DNA of 64,000 nucleotides from Streptomyces spinoverrucosus (GCF_006539505.1 NZ_BJND01000035.1:17697-81696); one strand, 5' to 3'; positions 32,155 to 40,299 are shown, counted from the first letter of the stretch. The notes: generated by a model not told the origin, from the sequence alone. Numbers and translations are program-made.

Positions 32155-34077
32155 GTGCAGCCCCCCTACCCCCCACGTCCGCCCTACCCGCCCCGACCCG
32201 GTTCCCGCCCGGGGCAGTCCGACCGCGATCTTCTCGCCCGGCTCGCCGATCCCGAACCGGACGTCAGGGCCGTCGCCCTGCTCATGGCCCGGCACTGGCG
32301 CGCCGTGCACGAATACGCCGTCATCTGCCTGGCCTCCTCCTCCGCTTCGGCGTCGATCGCCGCCGGCGCCGCGTTTCAGCAAGTGCTCGGCCGCAGGATG
32401 CCGGTCGGCGCACTGCGCCCGCAGCTGCTGATGACCGTCCGGAACACGGTCCGGGAATGGGCCGCCGAGGACGATGTGGCGGCACTGCTGCCGGAACTCG
32501 CCAAACCCACCGGAGCCCGTGGACTGCGCGCGGTGAGGTCCGCGACGCCCGAAAAGCGGCGCCTGGCGGAGCGCGCTTTCCATGCCCTTCCGTCGGCCTC
32601 CCAATGCCTCCTGTGGCACACCGAGGTCGAGACGGAAACGATAACCATACCGGCCGGTCTGCTGGGCATTGACGCCCTTACCGCATCCTCCGCCCTGGAG
32701 CGGGCACGCGAGGAATTCCGGACCGGCTGCGTACGCGCCCACCGGGAACTCGCGCCCACCAGGGAATGCCGTTTCTGCAACCGCCTCCTCGACGTCCCCA
32801 TGCGCCGCGGCGGCGCCCTGCTGCCCGATGTGCAACGGCATCTGACGCAGTGCGGGTACTGCCGTCACGCCGCTGAACAACTCAGCCATTTCGACGGTGC
32901 CCTGGACGTCCTGCTCGCCGAAACCGTGCTCGGCTGGGGCGCCCACCGCTACCTCGAATCCCGCCCCGGCCGTACCGCGGCGCCACCGCCCCGGCCGCGC
33001 CCGCTCGCCGCCGCCCGCCCGATAGCCGGTGGCCGCCCGAGAGCCGCCATCCGCCCGAGAACCGGCGGCCGCCACCGGACCGCGACGCAGACCGGATTCC
33101 TCACCATGCCCCGACGCCACGCCCGGACCGTGGCCGTCGGCGTCGGCCTGACCTCCCTCGCGCTGCTCGGGACGGTGCTGGCGGCCAGGGGCTGGTCCGA
33201 TGACAACGGTGCCCCCGGCCCCGGCGCCACCTGGGGAGCCCCCAGCGGCCAGACCGTCCGCCCCGGCCCGGCGTCCGAGAACCCGTCCGCCGGAACCCCG
33301 TCCGCCGCCTCCGTGGAACGCCCCGTCGAGGTCGCCCGGGGACGCCTGCGCAACCTCTCGATCGGCCTGTGCCTCGACGGCCGGGGCGGCGAGGCCGGGC
33401 TGGCGGCCTGCACGACCGCCGACTCGCAGCAGTGGTCGTACCAGGACGACGGTCAGTTGCGCAGCGTCGCCGACCCCTCGCTCTGCCTCGACGCCGACAC
33501 CGATGCCGGAAGGGTCACGCTGGCCGACTGCGGGACGCCGTCCGGCCAGGTGCAGTTCGACCTGACCGTGCGCGGCGAACTGCTCCTCCGCTGGGGCAAG
33601 GGCAGACTCGTCGCTCCCGGCACGGACGGGGAACTGGTCGTCGCCTCGCGGGACGGCTCGGCGGAGCAGCGGTGGCGGTTGGAGGCGGTGGACGGCCAGA
33701 CGGGGCAGACCGGCGATTCCGGCGAGACCTCGCCGAAGAGCGACGACGGGCGGGAGCGCGGCTCCCGCCACGACCAGCCGGAGGAGCCGCGCGGCGACTC
33801 CGGCCAGCGTGAGGGAGACGGTGACCGACGCGGGGGTGACAGCGACCGGCGTGGCGGCGACCCCGACGGTGGTGACAAGGATCGTGACGGCCGGGATGTC
33901 CCCGAGGACGCGCCGGACGAGTACGAGAAATGGTTCGCCCAGGTCGGCTGCTGCGAGGAGCAGGCCGAGCCGGTCGTCCCGCCGGTGCTCGAATCCGGCG
34001 TACACGATCTGACTGCCGGCGTCCGGGGTGCGGTCACGTCGGGCGGCACGGCGGTGGCGCAGTCCCTGCTGGGCTGA
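32155..34077 (+). CDS. Sigma-factor-like / zinc-finger / transmembrane / ricin-type lectin protein
   Basis: The 640-residue protein combines parts not usually joined. A Pro-rich start (residues 1-20) leads to a helical domain (about 24-210) that resembles an ECF-type sigma factor: ARHWRAVHEYAVICLASSSASASIAAGAAFQQVL, RNTVREWAAEDD and RLAERAFHALPSASQCLLWHTEVE. RRGGALLPDVQRHLTQCGYCRHAAEQL is an anti-sigma-type H-x3-C-x2-C motif near 230-245. A single helix follows near 322-345 (TVAVGVGLTSLALLGTVLAA). Outside lies a ricin-B-like domain (LSIGLCLDGRGG ... QQWSYQDDG ... CLDAD), then a long Asp/Gly/Arg-rich disordered stretch. The GTG at 32155 follows AAGGAAA. The zinc site suggests transmembrane signalling. 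Confidence 0.78.
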   Translation: MQPPYPPRPPYPPRPGSRPGQSDRDLLARLADPEPDVRAVALLMARHWRAVHEYAVICLASSSASASIAAGAAFQQVLGRRMPVGALRPQLLMTVRNTVREWAAEDDVAALLPELAKPTGARGLRAVRSATPEKRRLAERAFHALPSASQCLLWHTEVETETITIPAGLLGIDALTASSALERAREEFRTGCVRAHRELAPTRECRFCNRLLDVPMRRGGALLPDVQRHLTQCGYCRHAAEQLSHFDGALDVLLAETVLGWGAHRYLESRPGRTAAPPPRPRPLAAARPIAGGRPRAAIRPRTGGRHRTATQTGFLTMPRRHARTVAVGVGLTSLALLGTVLAARGWSDDNGAPGPGATWGAPSGQTVRPGPASENPSAGTPSAASVERPVEVARGRLRNLSIGLCLDGRGGEAGLAACTTADSQQWSYQDDGQLRSVADPSLCLDADTDAGRVTLADCGTPSGQVQFDLTVRGELLLRWGKGRLVAPGTDGELVVASRDGSAEQRWRLEAVDGQTGQTGDSGETSPKSDDGRERGSRHDQPEEPRGDSGQREGDGDRRGGDSDRRGGDPDGGDKDRDGRDVPEDAPDEYEKWFAQVGCCEEQAEPVVPPVLESGVHDLTAGVRGAVTSGGTAVAQSLLG

Positions 34078-34229
34078 ACCTCCCCTTCCGCGTGACACGA
34101 CTCACCGACGGTCGCTTCGGGCTCGACTCGCCCCTCAACGCCGAGCAGCGGGCGCTGTCCCGGCCGCACGACCGTCGGCGCGGAGCACCAGTGCGATCTG
34201 TGGGACCGGGGAGTGTCGTCGTGACCCGG

Positions 34230-34266
34230 TAGGCTTCCCAGCGTGCGCCCGGGACCGGGCGCACGC
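34230..34266 (+). promoter_or_regulatory. -10 box followed by 12-bp hairpin upstream of dedA-like gene
   Basis: TAGGCT at 34230-34235 looks like a -10 box. A perfect 12-bp stem with a 2-base loop occupies 34241-34266 (arms GCGTGCGCCCGG and CCGGGCGCACGC), at the expected transcript start. It could stabilise the 5' end of the mRNA or terminate the upstream transcript. Confidence 0.45.
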
Positions 34267-34304
34267 CGTGTGTGTGCAGGGACGCGATTCGGGAGGAACC
34301 GGCG

Positions 34305-34955
34305 GTGCACGTCCAGGAGTGGCTCGAGACCGTACCCGCGGTCGCCATCTACGTGCTGGTGGGAGTGGTCATCGGCCTGGAGAGCCTGGGCATCCCGCTG
34401 CCGGGCGAGATCATCCTGGTCTCCTCCGCACTGCTCGCCTCCCAGCACGGCGACATCGACCCGTTCGTCCTCGGCGCGTGCGCCAGTGCCGGCGCGATCA
34501 TCGGTGACTCCATCGGCTACGCGATCGGCCGCAAGGGCGGGCGGCCGCTGCTCGCCTGGCTCGGCGGGAAGTTCCCGAAGCACTTCAGCGAGGCGCACAT
34601 CGCCACGGCCGAGCGCTCCTTCGAGAAGTGGGGCATGTGGGCCGTCTTCTTCGGCCGCTTCGTCGCTCTTCTCCGCATCTTCGCGGGCCCGCTCGCGGGC
34701 GTGCTGCGGATGCCGTACTGGAAGTTCCTGATCGCCAACGTCTTCGGCGGCATCCTGTGGGCGGGCGGCACGACGGCGGTCATCTACTACGTGGGTGTCG
34801 TGGCCGAGGCGTGGCTGAAGCGGTTCTCGTGGGTGGGGCTGGTGCTGGCGGTTCTGATCGGCCTGACGTCGATGCTGGTGCTCAAGCGCAAGGCGAAGAA
34901 GTCGGCGCAGGTACAGCACGTGCCCGAACGGGAACCTGTCGTCGTCGGCGAGTAG
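34305..34955 (+). CDS. DedA-family membrane protein
   Basis: The 216-residue protein has the DedA/VTT architecture: VIGLESLGIPLPGEIILVSSALLASQHGDIDPF with the re-entrant Glu/Pro motif, then GDSIGYAIGRKGGRPLLAWLG, FFGRFVALLRIFAGPLAGVLRMPYWKFLIANVFGGILWA and a last helix before a basic tail. DedA proteins support membrane potential and undecaprenyl/phospholipid translocation. The GTG at 34305 follows GGGAGGA by seven bases. It lies alone; the dispersed intergenic repeat (34965-34992) marks its 3' end. Confidence 0.93.
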   Translation: MHVQEWLETVPAVAIYVLVGVVIGLESLGIPLPGEIILVSSALLASQHGDIDPFVLGACASAGAIIGDSIGYAIGRKGGRPLLAWLGGKFPKHFSEAHIATAERSFEKWGMWAVFFGRFVALLRIFAGPLAGVLRMPYWKFLIANVFGGILWAGGTTAVIYYVGVVAEAWLKRFSWVGLVLAVLIGLTSMLVLKRKAKKSAQVQHVPEREPVVVGE

Positions 34956-34964
34956 ACCTGCCTA

Positions 34965-34992
34965 AGGGGCGCGGGGAACTGCGCGACCAGCC
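34965..34992. repeat. Dispersed actinobacterial intergenic repeat, copy 2
   Basis: AGGGGCGCGGGGAACTGCGC followed by GACCAGCC is identical to the reverse complement of 26943-26970. It lies 9 bases after the DedA stop, between convergent genes, where a shared transcript end would be expected. Confidence 0.75.
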
Positions 34993-35020
34993 CCCGCGGC
35001 CCGCAGACCGCTGACCACGG

Positions 35021-35551
35021 TCACTCCCCGTGCGCTTCTCGGTGCGCCTTCCCCAACTCCGCATACATCGTCCCGTTGAGCGTGATCCCCTCCCGCTCCT
35101 CCTCGCTCAGCTCCCGCCGAACCTTCGCAGGCACCCCCGCGACAAGCGAACCCGGCGGCACCCGCATCCCCTGCGGCACCAGCGCCTGGGCCGCGACCAG
35201 GGACCCCGCCCCGATCACCGCCCCGTTGAGCACGGTGGCCCCCATCCCGATCAAGCAGTCGTCCTCAACGGTCGCCCCATGCACCACGGCGTTGTGCCCG
35301 ATGGACACCCGCTCGCCGACGCTCACCGGAAACCCGGGATCGGCATGCAGCGTGCAGTTGTCCTGCACATTGCTGCTCGCCCCCACGGAGATCCGCTCGA
35401 CGTCCCCCCGCAGCACGGCCCCGTACCAGACACTCGCCCCGGCCCCCACCGTCACGTCCCCGATCACCGCCGCGGTCGGTGCGACAAACGCCTCCTGATC
35501 GACCCTCGGCTCCTTGCCGCCGATGCCGGTGATCAGCGCCTGCTGCGTCAT
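35021..35551 (-). CDS. Gamma-carbonic-anhydrase-like hexapeptide protein
   Basis: The 176-residue protein folds as a left-handed beta-helix of hexapeptide repeats: APTAAVIGDVTVGAGASVWYGAVLRGD, ISVGASSNVQDNCTLHADPG, VSIGHNAVVHGATVEDDCLIGMGA. His in TLHADP and in IGHNAVVHGA match the zinc ligands of gamma-class carbonic anhydrases (Cam/YrdA/PaaY type). Enzyme activity in this subgroup is variable. The ATG at 35551 follows AGGGAGACGAGG. It is divergent from another beta-helix protein gene at 35661, but that is an acyltransferase of a different family. Confidence 0.92.
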   Translation of the reverse strand: MTQQALITGIGGKEPRVDQEAFVAPTAAVIGDVTVGAGASVWYGAVLRGDVERISVGASSNVQDNCTLHADPGFPVSVGERVSIGHNAVVHGATVEDDCLIGMGATVLNGAVIGAGSLVAAQALVPQGMRVPPGSLVAGVPAKVRRELSEEEREGITLNGTMYAELGKAHREAHGE

Positions 35552-35660
35552 CCTCGTCTCCCTGGTCGTCGAGTACGAGGGAACGGTACGCCAACCCATG
35601 GGGCGAAGATCACAGGCCTCCGGCACGGTGCATGAACCGCCCGCTGAGTAACGTGTGCGC

Positions 35661-36425
35661 GTGCCGAAGCGCAAGAACACGTTCTCATCCTGGCGACACC
35701 GAGTGGCGCAGCGCGCTGTCCACGCGGGCTGGGCCTGGGTGCAGCGCACGGGTTCGGTGACGGCCGAGCACCCCGGCCGCTTCCACTTCGGCTCGATCGG
35801 CGAAGCCACCCGGCTCGCCTTCCCGCTCGGCACGATCTTCGGCGAACCCTGGATCCACCTCGGCGCCCACTGCATCGTCGGAGAACAGGTCACCCTGACG
35901 GCTGGTCTGATGCCCGACCTCGACCTCGGACCCGAGCCCATCCTGCACATCGGCGACGGAGTCGTCCTGGGCCGCGGCAGCCACGTCATCGCCGACACGA
36001 CGGTCACCATCGGCAGCGACTGCTACTTCGGGCCGTACGTCTACGTCACGTCCACCAACCACTCGTACGACGACCCGCACCAGCCCATCGGCAAGCAGTG
36101 GCCCCGGATGGAGCCCGTGGAGATCGGGCCGGGTTGCTGGATCGGGACCGGCGCGGTGATCCTGCCGGGCGCACGGATCGGGCGGAACGTGGTGGTGGCC
36201 GCGGGTGCGGTGGTGCGCGGGGTGGTGCCCGACCACGCCGTGGTGGCAGGGGCGCCCGCCCGGATCGTACGCCGCTGGACTGCCGTCGACGGCTGGCAAC
36301 CGCCGCTCAGGACACCGGCGCCGGTGCCGATACCCGAGGGCGTCACCCCCGAGCAGTTGACGGCGCTCGCGGACCTCGACGAGGAGACGGCGGCACGGCT
36401 GGCCGAGCTGGAGCCGGAGGCCTGA
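35661..36425 (+). CDS. Hexapeptide-repeat acyltransferase
   Basis: The 254-residue protein has hexapeptide repeats with the extended loop of xenobiotic/maltose acetyltransferase-like enzymes: TVTIGSDCYFGPYVYVTSTNHSYDDPHQPIGKQ contains the catalytic His, and VEIGPGCWIGTGAVILPGARIGRNVVVAAGAVVRG the coil. The substrate (sugar, antibiotic or lipid head group) is unknown. TAACGT ends six bases before the GTG at 35661, pointing to a leaderless start; a GTG at 35655 is also in frame. The stop lies four bases before copy 2 of the short inverted-repeat element. Confidence 0.88.
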   Translation: MPKRKNTFSSWRHRVAQRAVHAGWAWVQRTGSVTAEHPGRFHFGSIGEATRLAFPLGTIFGEPWIHLGAHCIVGEQVTLTAGLMPDLDLGPEPILHIGDGVVLGRGSHVIADTTVTIGSDCYFGPYVYVTSTNHSYDDPHQPIGKQWPRMEPVEIGPGCWIGTGAVILPGARIGRNVVVAAGAVVRGVVPDHAVVAGAPARIVRRWTAVDGWQPPLRTPAPVPIPEGVTPEQLTALADLDEETAARLAELEPEA

Positions 36426-36429
36426 CCCA

Positions 36430-36627
36430 GGGCCTGTCGTTTGGATCATGCCGGCGTCGCGGGGCCTGGCACGCGCTCCCCAGAGGAGGTACCCCCAGCC
36501 GCGTTGTCGTCGGTTGCCGACTCCCCCACGCTCGAACCAGCTCGCGCGGGGGCACCCCCATCGCCCCCGCTCGGGTCGGCTGAAAGCCGCAGTCTCTCTC
36601 AGCCGACCTGATCCAAACGACAGGCCC
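36430..36627. mobile_element. MITE-like inverted-repeat element, copy 2
   Basis: GGGCCTGTCGTTTGGATCA (36430-36448) and its exact complement (36609-36627) bound 198 bp. The left end continues TGCCGGCGTCGCGGGG, which is the reverse complement of the right inner end of copy 1, and the right end holds CAGCCGACC like copy 1's left inner end, so the copies are in opposite orientation. Copy 2 lacks about 60 internal bases. Its final C is part of the neighbouring EamA gene's TAG stop. Confidence 0.75.
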
Positions 36628-37484
36628 TAGCCCGTCGCCAGCAGCAGAGTCCCGGCGAGGGCCAGTCCCGCGCCCGCCGCCTGAACGGCACGCAGCCGTT
36701 CGCTGAGGAAGCCGCGGGCGGCCAGGGCCGTCACCACCGGGTAGAGCGAGGCGAGTACGGCGGCGACGGTGACCGGGCCGTGTTGGGCGGCGATCGAGTA
36801 CGTGCCGTTGGCCGCCACGTCCGCCAGGCCGACGAATCCGAGCGCCGGGAGCGAGGCCCAGGGGAAGCCGTCCGCGGGCAGGGCGGGGGAGCCGCGCCGT
36901 ACCGAGATGTACAGGGCGGTGCCGCCCGCGACGACGTTGGTGACGCGCTGCACGAACAGCGCCAGGAACAGCCCGGTGAGCGTCGTCGACGCCTCCGCGA
37001 TCAGGGCCATCACCGCGCCGAAGCCGAACGCCGCGAGCAACGTGAGCAGTACGGCCTGCCGCTGCACCGGCGCACCTCTGAACTGCGGCCCGCCCGCGAG
37101 CACGACCCCGACCACGGCCACCACGATCCCGGCGATCTGCAGCAGCCCCGGACGCTCGCCCAGCACCAGACCCACACCCACCGGTACGGCCACGCCGAGC
37201 GACCCGAGCGGCGAGACGACCCCCATCGGGCCCAGCGCGAGCGCCTTGTAGAAGGCGAGCATCGCCACCGGGCCCACCAGACCGGCGCCCACGGCGAACC
37301 AGAGCTGCGGTCCCGCCTCGCTCCAGGCACCGGTCGCGACCACGATCGCACCGAGCACGACCACCGCGATCGACTGCGAGACGACGACCACGGTCAGGGC
37401 CGGGGTACGCCGGGTCAGCAGCCCGCCGCCGAAGTCGGCCAGACCCCACAGGAGGCTGGTGGCCAGGGCGAAGAGTGCTGTCAT
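36627..37484 (-). CDS. EamA/DMT-family transporter
   Basis: The 285-residue protein consists of ten hydrophobic helices in two EamA repeats: ALATSLLWGLADFGGGLL, LVGPVAMLAFYKALALGPMGVVSPLGSLGVAVPVG, and VADVAANGTYSIAAQHGPVTVAAVLASLYPVVTALAARGFLSERLR. It is probably an exporter of a small metabolite. It is divergent from an XRE-cupin regulator, with two matching palindromes between, so it is very likely that regulator's target. Its TAG stop is formed at the junction with the short inverted-repeat element, so a few original C-terminal residues may have been replaced. Confidence 0.92.
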   Translation of the reverse strand: MTALFALATSLLWGLADFGGGLLTRRTPALTVVVVSQSIAVVVLGAIVVATGAWSEAGPQLWFAVGAGLVGPVAMLAFYKALALGPMGVVSPLGSLGVAVPVGVGLVLGERPGLLQIAGIVVAVVGVVLAGGPQFRGAPVQRQAVLLTLLAAFGFGAVMALIAEASTTLTGLFLALFVQRVTNVVAGGTALYISVRRGSPALPADGFPWASLPALGFVGLADVAANGTYSIAAQHGPVTVAAVLASLYPVVTALAARGFLSERLRAVQAAGAGLALAGTLLLATG

Positions 37485-37502
37485 CGAGCGCCTCGCAGTA
37501 CA

Positions 37503-37551
37503 GTTCAGTGAACGAATGGGTGCACCACACCATAGTTCAATTGATTGAACT
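37503..37551. promoter_or_regulatory. Two operators with half-site GTTCA
   Basis: GTTCA-G-TGAAC (37503-37513) and the 18-bp perfect dyad AGTTCAATTGATTGAACT (37534-37551) lie between the divergent EamA and XRE-cupin genes. The centres are about 34 bp apart. The AT-rich second site overlaps the likely promoter of the regulator gene, so autoregulation is likely. Confidence 0.65.
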
Positions 37552-37577
37552 CTGCTATCTAAAATAATGGACGGAAT

Positions 37578-38150
37578 GTGTCGGACCTCGACCTGCTGAC
37601 CCAGTCCCTGGCGCGGAACGTCAAACGCTGGCGCACCGAGCGCGGCTTCACCCTGGACACCCTCGCCGCCCGCGCCGGGGTCAGCCGCGGCATGCTGATC
37701 CAGATCGAGCAGGCCCGGACCAACCCCAGCCTCGGCACGGTCGTCAAGATCGGCGACGCGCTGGGCATCAGCATCACCACACTGCTCGACTACGAGCAGG
37801 GCCCCAAGGTCCGTATCGTCCCCGCCGACCAGGCCGTTCGGATGTGGCACACCGACGCGGGCAGCTACAACCGGCTGCTCGCCGGCACCGAGGCCCCCGG
37901 CCCGCTGGAGCTGTGGGACTGGCGGCTGATGCCGGGCGAGAGCAGCTCCTCCGACCCGCACCCGGCCGGCACGGTCGAACTCGTCCACGTCACGGCCGGT
38001 GAACTGACGCTCACCGTCGACGGCGTGGACTACGGCGTCCCGGCGGGCGCCAGCGCCTCCTTCGACGCCGGGGTGCCGCACACGTACGGCAACGAGGGCG
38101 ACGTACCGATGGAGATGGTGCTGGCCGTGTCGGTGCCGCCCGTGCACTGA
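37578..38150 (+). CDS. XRE-cupin transcriptional regulator
   Basis: The 190-residue protein has an N-terminal XRE helix-turn-helix (LARNVKRWRTERGFTLDTLAARAGVSRGMLIQIEQARTNPSLGTVVKIGDALG, about residues 9-62) and a C-terminal cupin sensor (ELWDWRLMPGESSSSDPHPAGTVELVHVTAGELTLTVDG ... FDAGVPHTYGNEG). XRE-cupin regulators sense small metabolites through the cupin pocket. The GTG at 37578 follows GGACGGA. The target is almost certainly the divergent EamA transporter. Confidence 0.93.
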   Translation: MSDLDLLTQSLARNVKRWRTERGFTLDTLAARAGVSRGMLIQIEQARTNPSLGTVVKIGDALGISITTLLDYEQGPKVRIVPADQAVRMWHTDAGSYNRLLAGTEAPGPLELWDWRLMPGESSSSDPHPAGTVELVHVTAGELTLTVDGVDYGVPAGASASFDAGVPHTYGNEGDVPMEMVLAVSVPPVH

Positions 38151-38192
38151 GACACGTACGAAGAGCCTCCGAACGGCTGTTAGCGTGCCGAT

Positions 38193-38750
38193 ATGCGCGC
38201 ACCCATCGGACACTTCGACCAGGCGACGCCCGCCCCCGACTGCCTCGACGAGCTGACCGGCCCGGTCGCCGACGCCGTACGGCACTGGCGCGGCAGCGTC
38301 CCCGCCGACCAGATCGTCTACGTTGACACCGACCCGCAGTGGGCCGACACCAACGTCTTCGTCGAGCACTACGGCCGGGAACTGCTGGAGCAGTCCGCCA
38401 ACTGCGTCGTCGTCGCGGGCAAGCGCGGCGGCGAGACCACGCTGGCCGCCTGTGTCGTGCTCTCCACCACCCGCGTCGACGTCAACGGCGTCGTCCGCCG
38501 CCAACTCGGCGCCCGCAAGGCCTCGTTCGCCGCGATGGACACGGCGACCGGCGAGACCGGCATGGAGTACGGCGGCATCACCCCGATCGGACTGCCCGAG
38601 GGCTGGCCGGTGCTGGTGGACTCCGCCGTCGTCGACCTGCCGTACGTCCTGGTCGGCAGCGGCCGGCGGCGCGGCAAGCTGCTGGTGCCGGGCAAGGCCT
38701 TCGCGGAACTGCCGGGCGCCGTGGTGCTGGAGGGGCTGGGGATCGCCTGA
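38193..38750 (+). CDS. YbaK/ProX-type aminoacyl-tRNA deacylase-like protein
   Basis: The 185-residue protein matches the YbaK/EbsC editing-domain family: VVVAGKRGGETTLAACVVLSTTRVDVNGVVRRQLGARKASFAAMDTATGETGMEYGGITPIGLPEGWPVLVDSAVV. The pair RKASFA (with the conserved Lys) and TGMEYGGITPIGLP is diagnostic. Such proteins hydrolyse mischarged tRNAs, for example Cys- or Ala-tRNAPro, in trans. TAGCGT lies six bases before the ATG, so the transcript is probably leaderless. It is convergent with the CDF transporter gene (10-bp gap). Confidence 0.9.
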   Translation: MRAPIGHFDQATPAPDCLDELTGPVADAVRHWRGSVPADQIVYVDTDPQWADTNVFVEHYGRELLEQSANCVVVAGKRGGETTLAACVVLSTTRVDVNGVVRRQLGARKASFAAMDTATGETGMEYGGITPIGLPEGWPVLVDSAVVDLPYVLVGSGRRRGKLLVPGKAFAELPGAVVLEGLGIA

Positions 38751-38759
38751 GTCCCCGCC

Positions 38760-39851
38760 TCACGCCGTGGCGTGGTGGGCCAGCGGCAGATGCGGGTCCG
38801 CCTCGCCGGGCGTGTGCGCCGGGTCGGCGTGTACGAGGGCCGCGGTGAGGCGCGGTACGGCGTGCAGCAGGGCGTGTTCGGCCTCGACGGCGATCGCGTG
38901 GGCCTGACGTACCGTCACCTCCCCGTCCACGACCACCGCCACCTCGGCCCGCAACCGGTGCCCGATCCAGCGCAGCCGCAGCTCGCCCACGTCCTGCACG
39001 CCCGGCACCGTGCGCAACGCCCGTTCGGCCCGGTCCACCAGGGCCGGGTCGACGGCGTCCAGCACCCGCCGGAACACCTCTCGCGCCGCGTCCCGCAGCA
39101 CCAGCGTGATCGCCGCGGTAATCGCCAACCCCACGATCGGGTCGGCCAGTTGCCAGCCCAGCGCCGCGCCGCCCGCGCTCAGCAGCACCGCCAGTGAGGT
39201 GAATCCGTCCGTACGCGCGTGCAGCCCGTCGGCGACCAGCGCCGCCGAGCCGATCGAGCGGCCGACGCGGATCCGGTAGCGGGCCACCCACTCGTTGCCC
39301 GCGAAACCGACCAGCGCGGCCACCGCGACCGCCGGGATGTGCTGCACCGGACGCGGGTCGAGCAGCCGCTCGATCGCCGTCCACCCCGCGAAGGCGGCCG
39401 ACGCGGCGATCGTCAGCACGATCACGATGCCCGCCAGGTCCTCCGCGCGGCCGTAGCCGTATGTGAAGCGACGGGTCGCCGCGCGCCGGCCCAGCACGAA
39501 GGCGATTCCGAGCGGTACGGCCGTCAGCGCGTCCGCGGCGTTGTGCACCGTGTCGCCGAGCAGCGCCACCGACCCGGACGCCACGACCACGACGGCCTGC
39601 GCGAGCGCGGTCACGCCGAGCACCGCCAGCGAAACCCACAGGGCACGCATGCCGCGGGCGGAGGACTCCAGGGCCGAGTCGACCTTGTCGGCGGTGTCGT
39701 GGGAGTGGGGGGTGAGGAGGTGGGTCAGGCGGTGGGGGAGGAAGCGGGGGAAGAGGGGGCGGAGGCCGGAGGGGCGGTGGTGGGTGTGGCGGTGCCCCTG
39801 GTGGTCGTGGTGGTGCTCATGCACGTGCCCGTGGTCGTGGCGGTCGCTCAC
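38760..39851 (-). CDS. Cation diffusion facilitator (heavy-metal exporter)
   Basis: The 363-residue protein begins with a His-rich metal-binding stretch (about 12 His in the first 28 residues: DRHDHGHVHEHHHDHQGHRH). Six helices follow: VALLGDTVHNAADALTAVPLG carries the H/D zinc-site motif of helix 2 and LVADGLHARTDGFTSLAVLLSAGG the matching HxxxD of helix 5. The C-terminal cytoplasmic domain ends HATA. It exports Zn or similar divalent metals by proton antiport. The GTG at 39851 follows AAGGGGAG. It is divergent from a small ArsR regulator 75 bp away. Confidence 0.94.
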   Translation of the reverse strand: MSDRHDHGHVHEHHHDHQGHRHTHHRPSGLRPLFPRFLPHRLTHLLTPHSHDTADKVDSALESSARGMRALWVSLAVLGVTALAQAVVVVASGSVALLGDTVHNAADALTAVPLGIAFVLGRRAATRRFTYGYGRAEDLAGIVIVLTIAASAAFAGWTAIERLLDPRPVQHIPAVAVAALVGFAGNEWVARYRIRVGRSIGSAALVADGLHARTDGFTSLAVLLSAGGAALGWQLADPIVGLAITAAITLVLRDAAREVFRRVLDAVDPALVDRAERALRTVPGVQDVGELRLRWIGHRLRAEVAVVVDGEVTVRQAHAIAVEAEHALLHAVPRLTAALVHADPAHTPGEADPHLPLAHHATA

Positions 39852-39926
39852 GGTTCTCCCCTTCCGGTGCGCATGTTCCGGTGCGCGGCGCTGGACGTAC
39901 GCCGTCCACGGCACCATTATGTGCGT

Positions 39927-40286
39927 ATGAGCGCACGCATGCACCTATCACCTGCACACGATGCGCATCCGCGCACCCCCGGCGAGGAACAGTTCGCGCT
40001 TGCCGCCGAACTGCTCGCCCTGCTCGGTGACCGCACCCGTCTCGCGCTGCTGCACGCGCTGAGCAGCGGCGAGGCGGACGTCTCGACGCTCACCGAGGCC
40101 TGCGGGGCGGCCCGGCCCGCGGTCAGCCAGCATCTGGCGCGGCTACGGCTCGCGGGGCTGGTGAGCACGCGCAAGGAAGGCCGCCGGGTGATCTACGCCC
40201 TGCGCGACGGCCATCTGCGCAGGGTCGTGGACGAGGCGCTGAACCTCGCCGACCACCGGCTCACCGGGCGGCCGGAGCACGACTGA
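39927..40286 (+). CDS. ArsR/SmtB-family metalloregulator
   Basis: The 119-residue protein has the ArsR winged helix (LALLGDRTRLALLHALSSGEADVSTLTEACGAARPAVSQHLARLRLAGLVSTRKEGRRVIYAL) and a C-terminal helix DGHLRRVVDEALNLADHRLTGRPEHD with His/Asp/Glu in the pattern of alpha-5 zinc sites (SmtB/CzrA type). Its N terminus is also His-rich. CATTAT lies six bases before the ATG, so the mRNA is leaderless. The overlap GTGCG-N6-CGCAC at 39921-39936 is a possible operator. It should derepress the divergent CDF exporter when metal binds. Confidence 0.92.
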   Translation: MSARMHLSPAHDAHPRTPGEEQFALAAELLALLGDRTRLALLHALSSGEADVSTLTEACGAARPAVSQHLARLRLAGLVSTRKEGRRVIYALRDGHLRRVVDEALNLADHRLTGRPEHD

Positions 40287-40299
40287 CGTCGAGACCGGG

